A stretch of DNA of 64,000 nt from Sparassis latifolia (lineage: Eukaryota > Basidiomycota > Agaricomycetes > Polyporales > Sparassidaceae), in the NCBI GenBank assembly GCA_018466975.1, contig CM031557.1, positions 434,001 to 498,000 of the forward strand, given 5' to 3'. Each line of letters begins with the position of its first letter. Positions within the stretch are counted from its first letter, which is position 1. The position numbers and the translations under genes were made by a program. The notes under the pieces are model-generated. The model saw only the letters and a list, made by a program, of their open reading frames with translations, did not search any database and was not told the origin of the DNA. Positions 23,448-36,167 of the stretch are shown here, piece after piece.

Positions 23448-26400
23448 TCATCCGTAGTAAGGCTTGTAACCGTTCCAACCATCGCTACTCGCGCTGGCTT
23501 GCTGCCATCCTTGCACGTGCGAACCAGGCACAGTAGAATGCTGAGAGGATGATAGCTGGTACTCATGGGTCATTGAACGGGGATAGTCATGGGCTTTGCC
23601 CATCGGCGGAGTGTAGGAGGAATGGGGTTTCTCGTGCCCGTAATACTGCTGCTCACTTGACATTGCGGTTTCCGTGTTGCCGGAGGTGTCCATGGGTGTT
23701 TGAGACGAACCGATCCCGAGGCCGACGATCGGCGTGCTCTGGGAATGTGCCAGCGGAGAATTGTCGTAGCCTGAAGAAGGACCAGCGGTCGGCGCGTACG
23801 ACATGTAGTAGCCAGGAGGTGTAGGCCCGGTGCTGTATGACGTGGGACTGGGGTGCGTGAGGGATGCAGGGTCGAACAGAGATGCCGCCGACGGCGAGTC
23901 ATAGGACTGTGAGCTGTATCGCCGCCTGTCGATGACGTTCGAGTCTTCGCTCGTGGTGTACTGCATGGTATAGTCCTCACGTTGCATAGGCTCCAGAGGT
24001 GGACCACCGCGCGTCGTTGGGCGTGATGATGCGTAGTTCTCGTATCCAAGCATAGCAGATGACTCTTGGACTGGAGTTGCCAGTGGACGCGTCGGTGGGG
24101 GAAGAGATGCGGCGGAGGGTGGAGCGGAAGTAGGGACGCTGGCACGCCCCTTGGAAGAAGGAACAGTAGGCGTCGGAGGGATCGTCGACGTCGAAGCTGT
24201 CCGCTGGCGGCTGGAAGACTGTGCTTGACTAGGACGCACGCGTATTCCTACAGGAGGATACCTGTTCTTGTCCTTTTCTTTTTCCTTCTCTTTATCCTTG
24301 TCCTTCTCCTTCGCTGACTGTCTCTTCGAATCGGTTTTGACGATCAATGCATCTTTGAGCGTTCCACTCGACGACTTAGAGGGAGACACCATGGGCCTTG
24401 CGCGATCGGTCTTCGTTGACGCGACGGCAGGGCCGACGAATGGCAGCTGGAACCCCGACGAGAGGGACTCAGACTCAGGCTCAGATCGCTTTCTCTTCGA
24501 CCCCGCAATGGCACTCCCACTCGACTGCGTGCCTCTCGAAGCTTCCGCCTTACGTTTCATCACCTCGACTACCCTGATCGCTTCGTTCTTGCTACCATTT
24601 CCGCTCGCACCGTCTATGCTGATCGATTTTGAAGCGTCAATGTCCTGCATGACTTCCAAAGCGCACGACACGGCTTTCATCGCCTCCGCAGCCAAGATGG
24701 ACGAGGGCTGCTGGATCACAGTATGCGCACACACGATAGCAGCGTCGAACAGCGCCCGCCCGAAGTCGTAGAAGTCGAAGATCGCGGGTCGAGTGTGCCG
24801 CCACAACGAATGGAGTAGTCGCGATGCATAGATGACCACATGCGCCGCGGTAATGGTACCCAACACAGCTTGATGCGAGGGCTTGGGCGACGACGAGCCA
24901 CAGGACTCTTTGAGGAAGGGCAGGTAGAGCTTCAGGGTAAGGCGGTTTGCGAGGATAGCGAGCTCGCATCTCTGGGCAATGAGGACTGGGGATACTGAAG
25001 ATGGGGGAGGTAGGGCATCCGACAAGTCGTGGTCCGTGTCCAGACGGAATGCAGGAGGGAGGTCAGCGAGGAACGACGAGATCTCACCCTCGAGTGTTGC
25101 GGCTTGATCAAGCGACAAGTCTGAGAAGTCATCCCCGAGCGGGTCCTTGAATATCTGCCTCTTGATATTCTTCACGAGTTGAGCGAGTCTACAACGAGCG
25201 TGACGTTGGCGTTTGCATCTAAGGGTAGAAGACCTAGTTGCTCACCTGAGCTTTAGGATCAGATATGCAGTACCCTTCTCGGTCCCCTCGGCGTTCGATA
25301 GTATCGGCAGTGTGGTGGATGATGGCGTAAACTGGTCCTCGTCGACGTCAGCAGGTAACCGTGTCGTGAAAGAGTTGTCCGGGATCAGAGGGGGATGACC
25401 CAGGCAGTCAGATATAAATCTTAGGTACAGATTCAGATGATGACGAGGGTAGTCTTCACGAACACTCACAGGTCATAATAGAAGACTGACCACCATATCC
25501 TCCTGCGTAGCTCCGCCTCGAAGAGACTGTACGTTCCAGGGAATTCATCAGGATCAATGGCGAGGCCCATTATGCGCGCAACCTGGATCATCTTCCCGAC
25601 CTACAGATTGATGCATTAGTAGAGCAGAAGGCACGACCGAATTCAGGGAAGGGAAAGGAGACTAAAGAAGATGTAGAGATGGTACTTACCAGCGGAAGTA
25701 CGCCCTGCGCCACATTCATCTGCCCGTCGTGAAGTTGAAACAGTACTTGGAGTAGCATCGCCATCATCGCATCAAGATCATACGAAGACGTTTTCTCGAA
25801 CAGCGAGAGCGCCTGCTCAGACAGCGCAAACAACGCAGCGGGTGACGTGCGCTGGCCGTCCGTGCCTCTGCCGGCGGTATCTATCACCGAGAGAGGATTG
25901 GATGAATTCGACAGCGGGTCTACAAAAACATCAGCAGCCTGGCTCTCGCAGCCCCTCTCCACGAGCGCGCCAAGGGCGAGTGCGGAGCAAGTTGCGGCGA
26001 AGAAGCTGAGCGTGGGCTTCGGCGAGCCAGACTGCTGCTGTGCTTGAGCCCGTCCCGAGTCTTTCCCATTCGCCTTGGGCTTGCCGTTGGTGGTGTGGGA
26101 GAAAGGGGTTCCGAAGAGAACGTCACGGGCATACTCCTCCACACCAGTGCGTCCATTAGCCAGCCCTGCGCCAGAGCCCGAGGCACTAGTGGAGAGACTG
26201 TAGGGATTAGACAGGCCTGCATCTCCCCAGTCGAGCATAGCTTTTACCCGTTTCTCGAAATGGCGTATGTTGAAACACGGATGGAGCAGCATTGCTTCGT
26301 TGACCGCCTTCATGAGGCCAGTGCGAATTGGCGAAGACGGAAGGTGACTGAGGAGGGCTGGTGTCACCTGTGGCGGCTCGGTCGAACCAGTAAGGGAAAA

Positions 26401-27579
26401 CGCCGGAGGGTACGGGTTCGAAGGTGTCGAGACATGCGTCGTCGGCGCCGAGGAAGAGGGAAGAAATATATCGTACGGTAAGGGTGGAACAAACGCAGCC
26501 GAGCTGACCCGTCCACCCGCGACGAGCCCTCTCGAATTAGAGTGTGATGGAGCTGGAGGGATCATGACAGGTGTCGGCTCCAGCTTCACCCTCATTGCAG
26601 AGGTCGACGGGCGACCAGAGCCCGCGTTCGGGTCGGGATTCGACACAGATTTATGGTCAGGGCCCTGCTCGTCAAGCTCGGCAAGCCAAATACTAGCCAC
26701 GTCTTCGAGGCTGATCATGACTGAACTCCCAGATGCACCGACCGCAAGGAGGGCGCGGTCGTTGCATGGCAAGCCCGCGAGCAAATTGTTACTCGTGCTT
26801 GCCGGTGGGGTGCTCGTACTATTGAACGTGTGGTGGGCGGACGATGATGAACTGAATGGTGCTTTGAACGGAGTTACATTCCCTAACGCAGAGGATACTG
26901 ACGTGGAAGGTGCAGCCGCCGTTAGTTGTGCGATTACGCCTTCCAGGATCAGGATGCGGTTATGTAGAGATTGAACGTCTCTACTCAGGAACAAAATGAA
27001 TGAGTCAAAAGGTTCACACAATTGAGATCATACATCTTTTCAGCTGCTGCTTGCGAGTACACGCAGCGCTGGACTGTGTCGCGTTTAATACACGAGCTGC
27101 ACGGCGTGCGACGATCACATTTCAATTTGAGTCGCTTGCACTGAGAAGAAGGGTAAGATACAACGCTTCCAAGTGACAGACAGACACGCGAGGGCACCAT
27201 GAGTAAGAGATGATGAAGAATGAAAGCGATATGAAATGATAACAGGGGAAGCAGCGCCATGCACACTATGTCCAATGGTTCACAGCATCAGAACTGACCT
27301 CTGCGCATACAACCGTGATCCTGGAGCGAATATGTCTGAAACCAAGGCACCAACGGAGAAGCAGCATTATTGTAGCACTGTGGCAATATGGGAGAGTACA
27401 CACGGTCCATTGGAGAATTTCGGTTGCCCAGTCATCTGACTTTGCCCATGTTGCCGTTGCGCAGACTGCTCTAGGACGTGTGCGTTCTGCCCAGATGATG
27501 ACGAGGAGGTATGGGGAAACTGCAGGACCGTCGACATTGAGTGGTCGGTATCGCCCTCGAAATTAGGCGAGGAATCCAT
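23448..27579 (-). CDS. Zn(II)2Cys6 transcription factor with fungal_trans domain
   Basis: A nuclear DNA-binding regulator; target genes cannot be told from sequence. Exons (minus): 27034-27140, 25690-26980, 25470-25600, 25246-25419, 25189 side to 23448 (23448-25188), plus a probable first exon starting at ATG 27579. Exon 27034-27140 carries the zinc cluster from its second Cys onward (CKRLKLKCDRRTPCSSC then QRC); the first Cys must be on an upstream exon I could not place. It is followed by a coiled-coil linker (DVQSLHNRILILEGVIAQL). The regulatory domain (PF04082 type) contains RRRIWWSVFYYDL and SDCLGHPPLIPD. The C-terminal 400 residues are Ser/Pro-rich with a Lys/Glu-rich patch (AKEKDKDKEKEKEK) and look disordered. 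Confidence 0.8.
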
Positions 27580-30274
27580 CCTTGAATCCCGTCGTGGGGC
27601 GCCGTATCTCTGAGTGTTTAATGGCTGAAAATAACGGCAGCGGCTGGAGGTAACACAGGCACGAAACAGAGGGCCTGGCGAGTCTGAAGGATGAGGGGCG
27701 GAAGAAAGACGCGAACGGAGGCTGACGAGAAATACATACACGGTATGGCCTGCCAGCCAAGTTTACCGATTGCAGACCTCTGACACCCCCTGGATAATTA
27801 TTAATTGTCCCTTACTCTGAATCTCGTGCGGGGTCCACCAACTTGTCCAAAAATCTCGCTTCGTTGCAAACCCGTTCGTTGCCCAACACCCTGAGGCACA
27901 TTTTCTGGTACTTAGGGCGCGCGCAGAAGTCTCTTTCACTCCCTCAGTCGGTAAAATGACACTTGAGGGCGTCCATGACGATCCCTGTCTATTTGGAGGT
28001 GAATACTACCGACAAGAAGACTCAGGCATCAGCAACTCGGTTTCTGTTACGGAATATCATCGCTGTTTGACGGCAGCGGCTCTACACTTACTGACTGACG
28101 GTGCGGACATCTCATTTTCGATAATTCCAGCGACCAGGTGTGGACCAGGTGCGATCTCATCTCCCAGCACGAGATCCTCGCTTCCTCTCCGGTGCCAGGA
28201 TTTGGAATTCGTATCAGTGAGCTAGCTGTTTTCCACACTAGCTGCGCTCTGCTGACATGCACATCACGCCCCACAGGCGGGGTCGGGCTATGCCGGACGC
28301 TACGTTTAGTGGTGTCTACTAAAGTCTCACTCAGTTCTCGAGAAGGACGGAACTTTCTCTCGCTTTAGGATCGGTTTGCCACTCCCATTGGGACTCTCCA
28401 CACACCGGGGAGGCGTGACCACCATCTTCCAGCGTAGAATCCCCCCTTGAATTATTTAACAGGGAAGCTTCTAGAAATCTCCTAGGATCCAAGACGAACA
28501 TGGACTACTCTGACGAAAGCAGTCCTCACTAAGGTTTATTGAGCCAGCCATGTACTATTGTGACAGATTCCGCGGATTGGCCGGCGGGCCATGACTCACG
28601 CGAGCCGTTGGCATTAGTTATGCAACGAGACGAATCTAACGACCGCAGACAGCCCTCGATCTTATGGGTGGCACGAACTGCATTCGCTGGCGGAGTGTGT
28701 GTGCCCTGTAATGGAAGAAAGGCCTCATGATATTCCTCTCTATGCCGGCATAATTAATGTAAGATGTTCTGCCACTTGCCCATATCTTCCTCGATCTCAA
28801 CGACACCCCGATCTTCACGCAGGATTTCACATCAACGAGCCGTGCGTGCCCACGTTGCAGCGTCGACGATCGAGAGCTGCTACACTTTACACCTTTGAAA
28901 CGCGTAACACCGCCAAGGCGTAGCTGGAGCAGACTCCTCTTGCTCCCCTGCCTGTGAGACCCCTGTGAATGCGGTACGCACATCCGCGCGCGATCGACAA
29001 ATCCGAATTGCTTGCGGTGCCCTGTGCAGGTGCCGCACGCCCGAAAGGTCTGAGACTTGATTGCGAGCCCCTTTCGTCGAGCGTGAAACGACCGAATCGT
29101 TAGCTCCAACCATCGCGAGAACCACGTTGACCGCATGGATGCGATCGAGCTGAAGGTTGTCGACGGACGCCCGTGCATGCAGGACTAGTGACAGGCAGCT
29201 TCTTGCATGCCAAGAAGTTATTTGAAGAAATTGGATCTTCTTCATTCAGGAAGAGCCTTGCACATGGTAAATGATCTTGCTGCGTTGAGCAATGAGAAGG
29301 AGCTCGAGTTCGCGGTCGATGAAAAGCACTCAGCCTGCGGCTACGAGCGGCTATATGCAGCTGAATGCCCGGAGTCACCGGTGAGATGCCGAGTGGAACA
29401 AGTAACCGCCGGTATATCCAAATCCGGGGGGGACCCCAACACTAGTGTCAGAATTGGCCAGCTGACGGAATCTACGGGTGAGGGCACAGAACTTCAGAAG
29501 ACTGGATCGGCGGCCACATACACCTGACTAGCGGAAAATGCCTGAAAAAAGACCAGAACAACGTTTGTCGGAATGGTCGCTGAGGTAACGGTATTGAAAC
29601 ATTGACGGAGAGTGACCAGTTCAATACGTGCCTGGCACTCTTCCGAAGACGCTCTTCACCTCTGAAGATGACGACGAAAATATGCGTATTTATACTCCAG
29701 TACGCCAGCAAGATGCCCAGCAGACGACGTATTTGATGAGAGCAAATACGCGCTGGTAAGTGGTTTGTCTAAGGAAGGGGGTCTACACTCTCATGAATAC
29801 TACGTTAGTCCGACGGTGTGCCTAGCTATGCATCGTTCGCTTGTGCGGTGTTCTTCCAATTTGAATTCGTATGGCCCTGCGGCTTGCCCACGTTTGAGGT
29901 AGCTGATACTCTACAGGACTGGCGCATAACGTATCCGTTTTCCTAGCTGCGACGGGCCGAGGGCACTACTGCTGTTGTCGCGTATCTGCGCAAGTATGAA
30001 CTTTGCACCTCGGGGTAGTTGTGGATTAGTTGTGGATACGTCGCTCGATAGGTGCAGGTAACAGACGCGCTTCGTGAGACTGTATTCAATATATCACCCA
30101 TCTGACTGAAGTCTATCAAAGGAACGAATCTCTTCCCCTGAACGTTGACCACAGAGAAGAGATCTGCATGCCATGCATGCGCAGCAGACCCATGTCAACG
30201 CAGGACCATCCCGGAGCGGTCTAACCCGCGACCTACGAGAACAGCTTTGCCCGAACGTCGATGAAGGTTGACAT
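27580..30274. other. 2.7-kb stretch without a confident gene
   Basis: Holds the promoter of the Zn2Cys6 gene on the left. Several overlapping frames occur on both strands at 28540-29530 (for example 28636-29178 and 28880-29245, minus), but none shows a family motif, coherent splice pattern or signal peptide. It could contain a decayed gene. Confidence 0.3.
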
Positions 30275-32434
30275 CTAATTAAATCCACGACATTCTTCCC
30301 ACCTCTTCTCCCCCCACCGCGCAAACGCGTACACACCTATGCCGCCCACGAACGCCACCAGCATCCCCACGTCCCCGTCCCAGCGCGCGCGACGGGGCCG
30401 ATCCACCACTCCTGCTCCATGCATACGACGATGATCCCTACACACGTCAGGAACGTCGCGAGTGAGGCCAAGCCGCGCGGAAGGTTCGGGTGGCGTGGCT
30501 GGTTCCACGCGTCCAAGACGTGATATGAAGACCAGCTTCTGCGGAACACGAAGTGTTCCGTCAGCACGATCGCGCAGTACGGGGCAAGCCAGTAACCGAT
30601 TAAACCTGTAGCGCACTCTGAGCTGGGAGCTGCGGAGCGTCATAGGCACTGCATGTACTCAGGATATCGACAAAGGTCGCGTAAAGCTTGTCCGCGCCAA
30701 CAATCGCAACTGGAATTAGACTGCGAGAAAGCGGTCAACGGTCATTGCCTTCGATTGTCGGTACATAGAGAATGGTGTACTCACATAGCGACGGAGGCAA
30801 TCGCGATCAGGAACCGCGGTATCCGCGCGAAAATTGGAGCCACAGTCATGAAGCTGGTGCAAAGTGTGTACATCGACGGCGCACACACGCTCGGCGACGT
30901 CAAGGAGAGCATCACGAGCAAGAATTTGCCAAATCGTCCTGTAGGCGCGAGAATGGCAGCCATAAGCCCTCCGATGTCGTTGCCGTTCCCGAGACCGGCT
31001 TGCCACGTAGGGACGGAATAGGCGGTCGCAGTGAATGCTGCACCGAGGACGTGTGCAGGGACCTAAGAGTTGTTGAATAACTGTATCTATTCTAGCAACT
31101 AGGCTTGCGAACGCACACTAGAGACTACGAATCCCAAATATGTGTACAAGAATATCCGGACGCTACACACACAGAAAAATGAGACAAGCACGAACTCAAT
31201 GGGTACTACCTACCTTGATGCCCTGTGATCATGGTATACCCCATAGTCCGGTGTAAGCGGTGCCCAGCTCACGTTCGTCGCAGCCAGCGTGGCGCCGAAA
31301 GTCATGATCACCGAGACTGAGACTGGGGATGTGCTATACAATGGGGCACTGACCAGATCCTTCCAGCCCACGACGACCATGACGATGAACGCCACGACGT
31401 TCGGGATCCAGACGACTGTCTCGTACCTGTTTCATTGTCCTTCGCTCAGCGACGGCATGCCAAGGAGAGAGCGCTCACCAATGTAGGACTTGGCAACCGC
31501 AGAACGTCACCTGGCAGGACACGTGAGTGCCAATAGTGAAATGGCGTGGAGAGGTTCTCACCGCGAAAGAGATGAGGGAGACGACCACGATGCCGAGAGT
31601 GGCATTCAAGTGCGAGGATGTAGCTGCCAAGGTTTGACCTCCAATGATACAATTCAGGATCAGGTAACCTTCCAAGGAGAACACGTTCAAAAGGCTGGGT
31701 ATTATTGCTCCGTAGTACCTTGCAAAATTGCGACTATACTGAGCAGCACTGAAATCGAGAAGGGCATAACTCACCCCCAAGAGAATCGACTTTGGACCAT
31801 CGAGCGTGTTCCGAGCTTCGGGCCAAAAACAGCGCTATAGTCCATTGAGACACCCGACCACCGACGAAGTACACAATCACCTACTAGTACGCTGGAATCG
31901 CACACGTACTACGAAGCGTATCAGAGATGCAGTACTCAAGTAACGAGGAGGATGTAGTTACACAAAATCGACAACCAAGATGATCCACAGTGAGTCCAGG
32001 ATACCCAGCCCGTAGAACGCAGGTCCCACCGTGCCAGCAGCCAGGCTACAGAGGGTAGCATTCGCATTAGGCAAAACAACTTGCGTAAAGACAAATGAGC
32101 ACCTACGTCAGCACATTTGCGTTCGCCGAGAACCACACGAAAAACATCTGGTACAAACGAGAATCATCTCTCTCATCCTCGGGAACAGGCACGATGCTGA
32201 TAGTGCGATCAGTCCGACACCTCAAAGGATAAGCCCAAAGGCATACCCATTAGTTTCCAATCCCCACTGCGAGAGCACAGAGGTGATTCCCTGAATCACC
32301 TGCTCGAACTTAGAATGTGGAGGCTCAGAGTTTGAGGAACTAGTCGTAATGGAAGTGCAGGAATCGGAAAGCTTCTCTACATCACGTCCCGACACTGGGA
32401 TTTCCATAATATCCATTCCGTCATCCGAAGGCAT
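30275..32434 (-). CDS. NCS1-family purine/cytosine-type permease
   Basis: A nucleobase:cation symporter of the plasma membrane, Fcy2-like. Twelve minus-strand exons: 32247-32434, 32107-32196, 31962-32045, 31885-31908, 31775-31834, 31562-31718, 31479-31510, 31214-31426, 31129-31162, 30785-31062, 30659-30720, 30275-30605. Diagnostic motifs: IVPVPEDERDDSRLYQMFF and WFSANANVLTL at the N-terminus, YYAVFGPKLGTRSMVQ, PSLLNVFSLEGYLILNCIIG, NVSWAPLTPDYGVYH, and RFGKFLLVMLSLTSPS. Exon 4 is only 24 nt and exon 7 only 32 nt, both needed for the conserved sequence. As written the frame breaks near 30373-30376: the direct frame stops at 30337, while one extra C on the plus strand would restore the last membrane helix and a stop at 30275. 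Substrate (adenine, cytosine or related) is not determinable. Confidence 0.85.
31885..31908 (-). other. 24-nt microexon of the NCS1 permease
   Basis: Flanked by AG (31910-31909) and GT (31884-31883) on the minus strand. It adds the residues TCAIPAY in phase and links DFV to YAVFGPK, matching the conserved CxxPPAYFAVFGPK region of the family. Automatic gene finders often miss exons of this size. Confidence 0.8.
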
Positions 32435-32981
32435 GGCAAATGGCAAGACTTCCTCTCAGACGAGCGACAGATAAGGGGAAGACGACGAGCACGCGATATT
32501 GACTTCGACACCCCATTCTTGTAGCCCTGGTGGTGAGATCGACGGGGCTGGCATGACGAGAAGTAAGGCTGCTGACAGAGAGTGCGAGTACTTGACGTAC
32601 GTCCCAGGTCGAAGCAGATAACATAGAACCCAGATATCAGTGGCAACGAAGCACGGGACGTGGAGTATCTACCTTCCCAAGGAAGCGGAGTGATACATTT
32701 CCTCACACGCTGCGTTCCGGCGAGGCTTCCAGCACCCACGAGACAGAGGGGACAGGACAGGACAGTCACGAGTAAAGCAGCGTAGAAGAACCGAGAATAA
32801 CGCAAGAAATTGTCTGAAAGTCCCACGTCAAAGATAGCAAGGAAAGGAGTCCCCAGTTCAAAGTTCTGGTTAATTCTAGGAATCTTATGGGTGTGTGAAC
32901 ACTAGTAGACCCTAACGACAGAAAATATCAGAGAATCGACATTACGACAGTAATAGAGAATACAGCTGATTAAATACGACA
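32435..32981. other. Spacer between the permease and SEC11
   Basis: Contains the permease promoter and the SEC11 3' region. A minus-strand frame (32377-32826) begins with a hydrophobic stretch but overlaps the permease start and has no known homology; I treat it as leader sequence. Confidence 0.3.
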
Positions 32982-33838
32982 TTATTCCCGTTGAATTAGC
33001 GCCAATAACCCAAGGCCTCCCAATAGAGCATATTTCAGCTGGGGGAAGTCGTTCTATCCAAATATAATCATCAGCTTCGAGAACACAGTAAGTCGGATAA
33101 AATAGCATACCATAGCTATCGTCACATAACCGACGTATGGTAGAAAGCTGTATTGCAGTGAATTGAGCGACCTCACAAACTACAGTGTGATACAATAGAC
33201 GGAACACTGACCCGCGGACTTTCCCCACTATATGGTCCCTCTCTAGCCACTCCAAGCCCTGGTACAGTTCAAGATCATCAACATTGTTATTATCGCCCTT
33301 CGTGAGTAACAGCTGGTCTCGAGCAAGAGGACTAGCAGCCACGTAGCTTCACCTTGGGTCAACACTGATTCCACATGCAATTTCAAATATAACATACCCC
33401 TTCTTTCTCGAGACAACGTCATGCGTTTCTAGGACGCGATGAACAATGGGTATATCAGCCCCAGGAACCTTGTACACCGTGATATCGCCCGTCTGATACC
33501 GCTGATTTGCGGGGTTCGTGAGGAATAAGAGATCGCCGCGGTAGAATGCGGGCTCCATAGATCCACTGAAGTGCTCATTAAGTCAAATTACAGAGGATAC
33601 ATACAACCAATACGCACCTGAGCACAACCACGATAGGAGATTCGGTGTTCGTGACGAGTCCCAAGCCTTTCCAAATCATGAGTCCCGACGCAAGAACCGA
33701 TGCAAAGTTGAGGATCTGAAGGAGGACCTTAGGCAGCGAGTTGCAAACCAGTCTAAGTTGTGAGGACATCATTGCAGTAAATATACTCACATGACGGAAG
33801 CCCAGTCGACGCAGAGTCTTCAGCTCGTCCCCGAACAT
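32982..33838 (-). CDS. SEC11: Signal peptidase complex catalytic subunit
   Basis: Removes signal peptides in the ER membrane as the catalytic subunit of the signal peptidase complex. Exons (minus): 33791-33838, 33618-33727, 33398-33565, 33212-33346, 33111-33147, 32982-33053; 189 residues, the normal size. N-terminal membrane anchor [20 protein letters not shown]; catalytic Ser in SGSMEP; His in IPIVHRVLE; the Asp region GDNNNVDD, with His/Asp replacing the bacterial Lys. C-terminal hydrophobic segment [13 protein letters not shown]. The fourth exon is taken to start at 33346 because the stronger-looking AG upstream would give an immediate stop. It is divergent from RPC6 across 358 bp. Confidence 0.93.
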
Positions 33839-34196
33839 GATGGTGAGTGCCAGACAAGTGAATATTATTTCCTTCGTTGTCCCCAGATATTCTAAAGGGC
33901 ACCGCACGTGTCCCCATGGAACTGATCGACCGGCAGTCTCCTTATAGCGGTAGCGGCCGGAAATTAAATAAATTAAATAAAAATCGACCTAGGGTTAGGT
34001 CCCACGTCAGTGGTAGGGTTAGAGGTTTGATCGGTAACTTCTGCAACAACGTCACAGAAAATAACGCTTCATGGTCACACCCACGTGGAGATCTATCCAA
34101 ACCTTGCCAATAACTTGAATCTATCCAGCTTCAAGGCTTGCAACTTCTCTGCGCACGCTCTGCGAAGTACCTCAAAATCTGAAACGTGAACTCAAA
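33839..34196. promoter_or_regulatory. Shared divergent promoter region of SEC11 and RPC6
   Basis: A 358-bp interval between two head-to-head housekeeping genes. It contains the AT-rich words AATTAAATAAATTAAATAAA near 33962. No specific factor site was identified. Confidence 0.5.
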
Positions 34197-36030
34197 ATGA
34201 GCGGCCGCAAGCCCAATGCACTGGAGCAGAAATTGCACCAGGCGGCCCTCGCAGACTCGAAGAAGGTACGCCCCATCTGACTTATTGCCATTGACTGGCG
34301 CGATCCATACGACAATACGTTTCCAGACATTATCGCAGAAGGAATGCGAGACTCTCATCCCAGACAAGGCTGCCAGGGTGGAAGCAATCAACTTTCTTTT
34401 GGGAACGGTAAGATTGTGCACTTCCTTCACCAATTAACCTGTCTGAAACGCAAAATTCGCCAGGGTATGTTCAAGGCACTGAAGGACACGAAGGGAGCGT
34501 TGTCGTTTCGTGCCGTTATGAAGAAGGAACTTGAAGTGTGCGGATTTCTATTTCTCTGTCACTCGAGGAATACGACCTTACGCGTTAATTTTCAGAAAGA
34601 AGGACATGAGTGACGAGGAGAGCATGGTGTTGAGTCATATTCAAGCCTCAGGGAATGAAGGTACGCTTTGATCCACGTCTTCTATTATTGATCCAGCACT
34701 ATAATTTTTACAGGGATTTGGACAAAACACCTGAAAGCCAAGACCGAGCTGCACCAAACGGTCATCGATCGCTGCATAAAGTCGCTCGTGCAGAAGCAGC
34801 TCATCAAGGCGGTAAAGTCGGTGAAGGTCAGTAGCCACCCCCTCCATGGCGAATTCACGCGTTTATGCTGTTCAACAGTATCCCACGCGTAAAATTTACA
34901 TGCTCTTCCATCTGGACCCGTCCGTCGAGATGACCGGCGGGCCATGGTACACCGACAACGAGCTGGACACTGAGTTCATCAAGCTCCTCTGCAGCGCGTG
35001 TCTGCGCTTCATCCGAGACCGCGTGAATACCCTCTAGCTCGCGCGACTACATGATCTAATCCTTTTTGCAGAGTTTACCAAAACATAAATCGCAAGACGG
35101 CGATTCCAAAACATCACAGCCGCTATTTCCGATATCTGCAGCGCCATCATATCCAACGGCGCAGCAAATCCTCGCGTTCCTGAGCAAGAGCCGAATTACC
35201 GAGACACAACTGGACGTCGAGCACATCGAGATGCTGCTCAACGTGCTCGTTCTGGACGGCGAGGTGGAGAAGGTGAGCGATCTGCTGCCGCACCTTGGCA
35301 CAGCTTGTCGAGCTTTCGCGTGTAGGTTCCCGCATTCGGCGCAGTGATGTGGGAGGCGAATGTTGCGGAGGAGCGGGAAGACGAGAGCGACGATGACGGG
35401 ACGCGCTCGAGCAAGAAGCGAAAGCGGGAAGATACGGACTCGCGCAAACGCAAACGTAGCAAGCGGAGCAAGTCCGACTCAGAGTCTAATTCGAACTCGG
35501 ACTCCGAGCGCGAGCGGAATAAGTCTAAGAAGAGACGCCAGAAGAGACGGGAGAGCGACAGTGACGACGGTGAGTTTGATCGCAAAGGCAAAAAGAAGAA
35601 GCGGAAGACGGATGAGAGCGACGAGGAAGACGGCGGGAGCAGCAGTAGCGAGGACGAGAAGCACAGGCGGAAGAAGAAGGGAAAGAAGAGAAAAGAATCG
35701 TCGGACAGGGAGTCTGGTGACTCCTCGGACGCGTCACCTGAATCCGAGAAGAGGCGCAGTCGCAAGTCGTCACGATCGAAGTCGAAGTCGCGCAAGCACT
35801 CATCCTCTCCCGCGCCTGACCTCAGCTCCACATCGATGGTTATGGAGGAGGATTATGGCGCTTACGTCTACCGCGCGATCAAGCAAGAGAAGGTTGGCTT
35901 CGGGCTATCCCAGGCACCCTGCGTGCGTTGCCCCACCTTCGACTTCTGCAAGAACACGGGACCGGTGAACCCGAAGGAGTGCGTGTACTACGGGGAGTGG
36001 CTCACCACCATTCCTGTCGCAAGGGAGTAG
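34197..36030 (+). CDS. RPC34: RNA polymerase III subunit RPC6 (Rpc34/RPC39), with a charged insertion
   Basis: Pol III-specific initiation subunit that bridges to TFIIIB in the nucleus. Eight exons: 34197-34265, 34327-34407, 34464-34537, 34596-34660, 34714-34826, 34879-35022, 35072-35272, 35326-36030; about 483 residues, versus about 310-320 in typical homologues. Winged-helix repeats cover the first 200 residues (GIWTKHLKAKTELHQTVIDR, YPTRKIYMLFHLDPS, GGPWYTDNELDTEFI). The C-terminus keeps the iron-sulfur-type cysteines (PCVRCPTFDFCKNTG and ECVYYGEWL). Between them, about residues 270-420, sits a Lys/Arg/Glu/Asp/Ser-rich low-complexity block. It is continuous in frame with both sides. Confidence 0.92.
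35383..35810 (+). repeat. Low-complexity charged tract inside RPC34
   Basis: Codons for Lys, Arg, Ser, Glu and Asp dominate. The antisense frame (35238-35831) is also open because of this composition and is not a gene. Confidence 0.8.
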
Positions 36031-36167
36031 GAGCATGGGATTGGAAGATAATTGAAGTATTCGAAATTGTTGTACAAAAGGTATATCCACATCCTAGCAG
36101 TGCTGCGAGGACAGATGCTATACCGTCAAGGGTGAAAATTACCCTTGGTAGCAGTGTAGGAACCATC

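Noticed and set aside
28636..29245. Minus-strand frames of 180 and 121 codons
   Set aside because: They overlap in different frames, have no recognisable domain and no consistent introns; not enough to call a gene.
35238..35831. 197-codon minus-strand Ser/Leu/Arg-rich frame
   Set aside because: Antisense shadow of the charged tract in RPC34.
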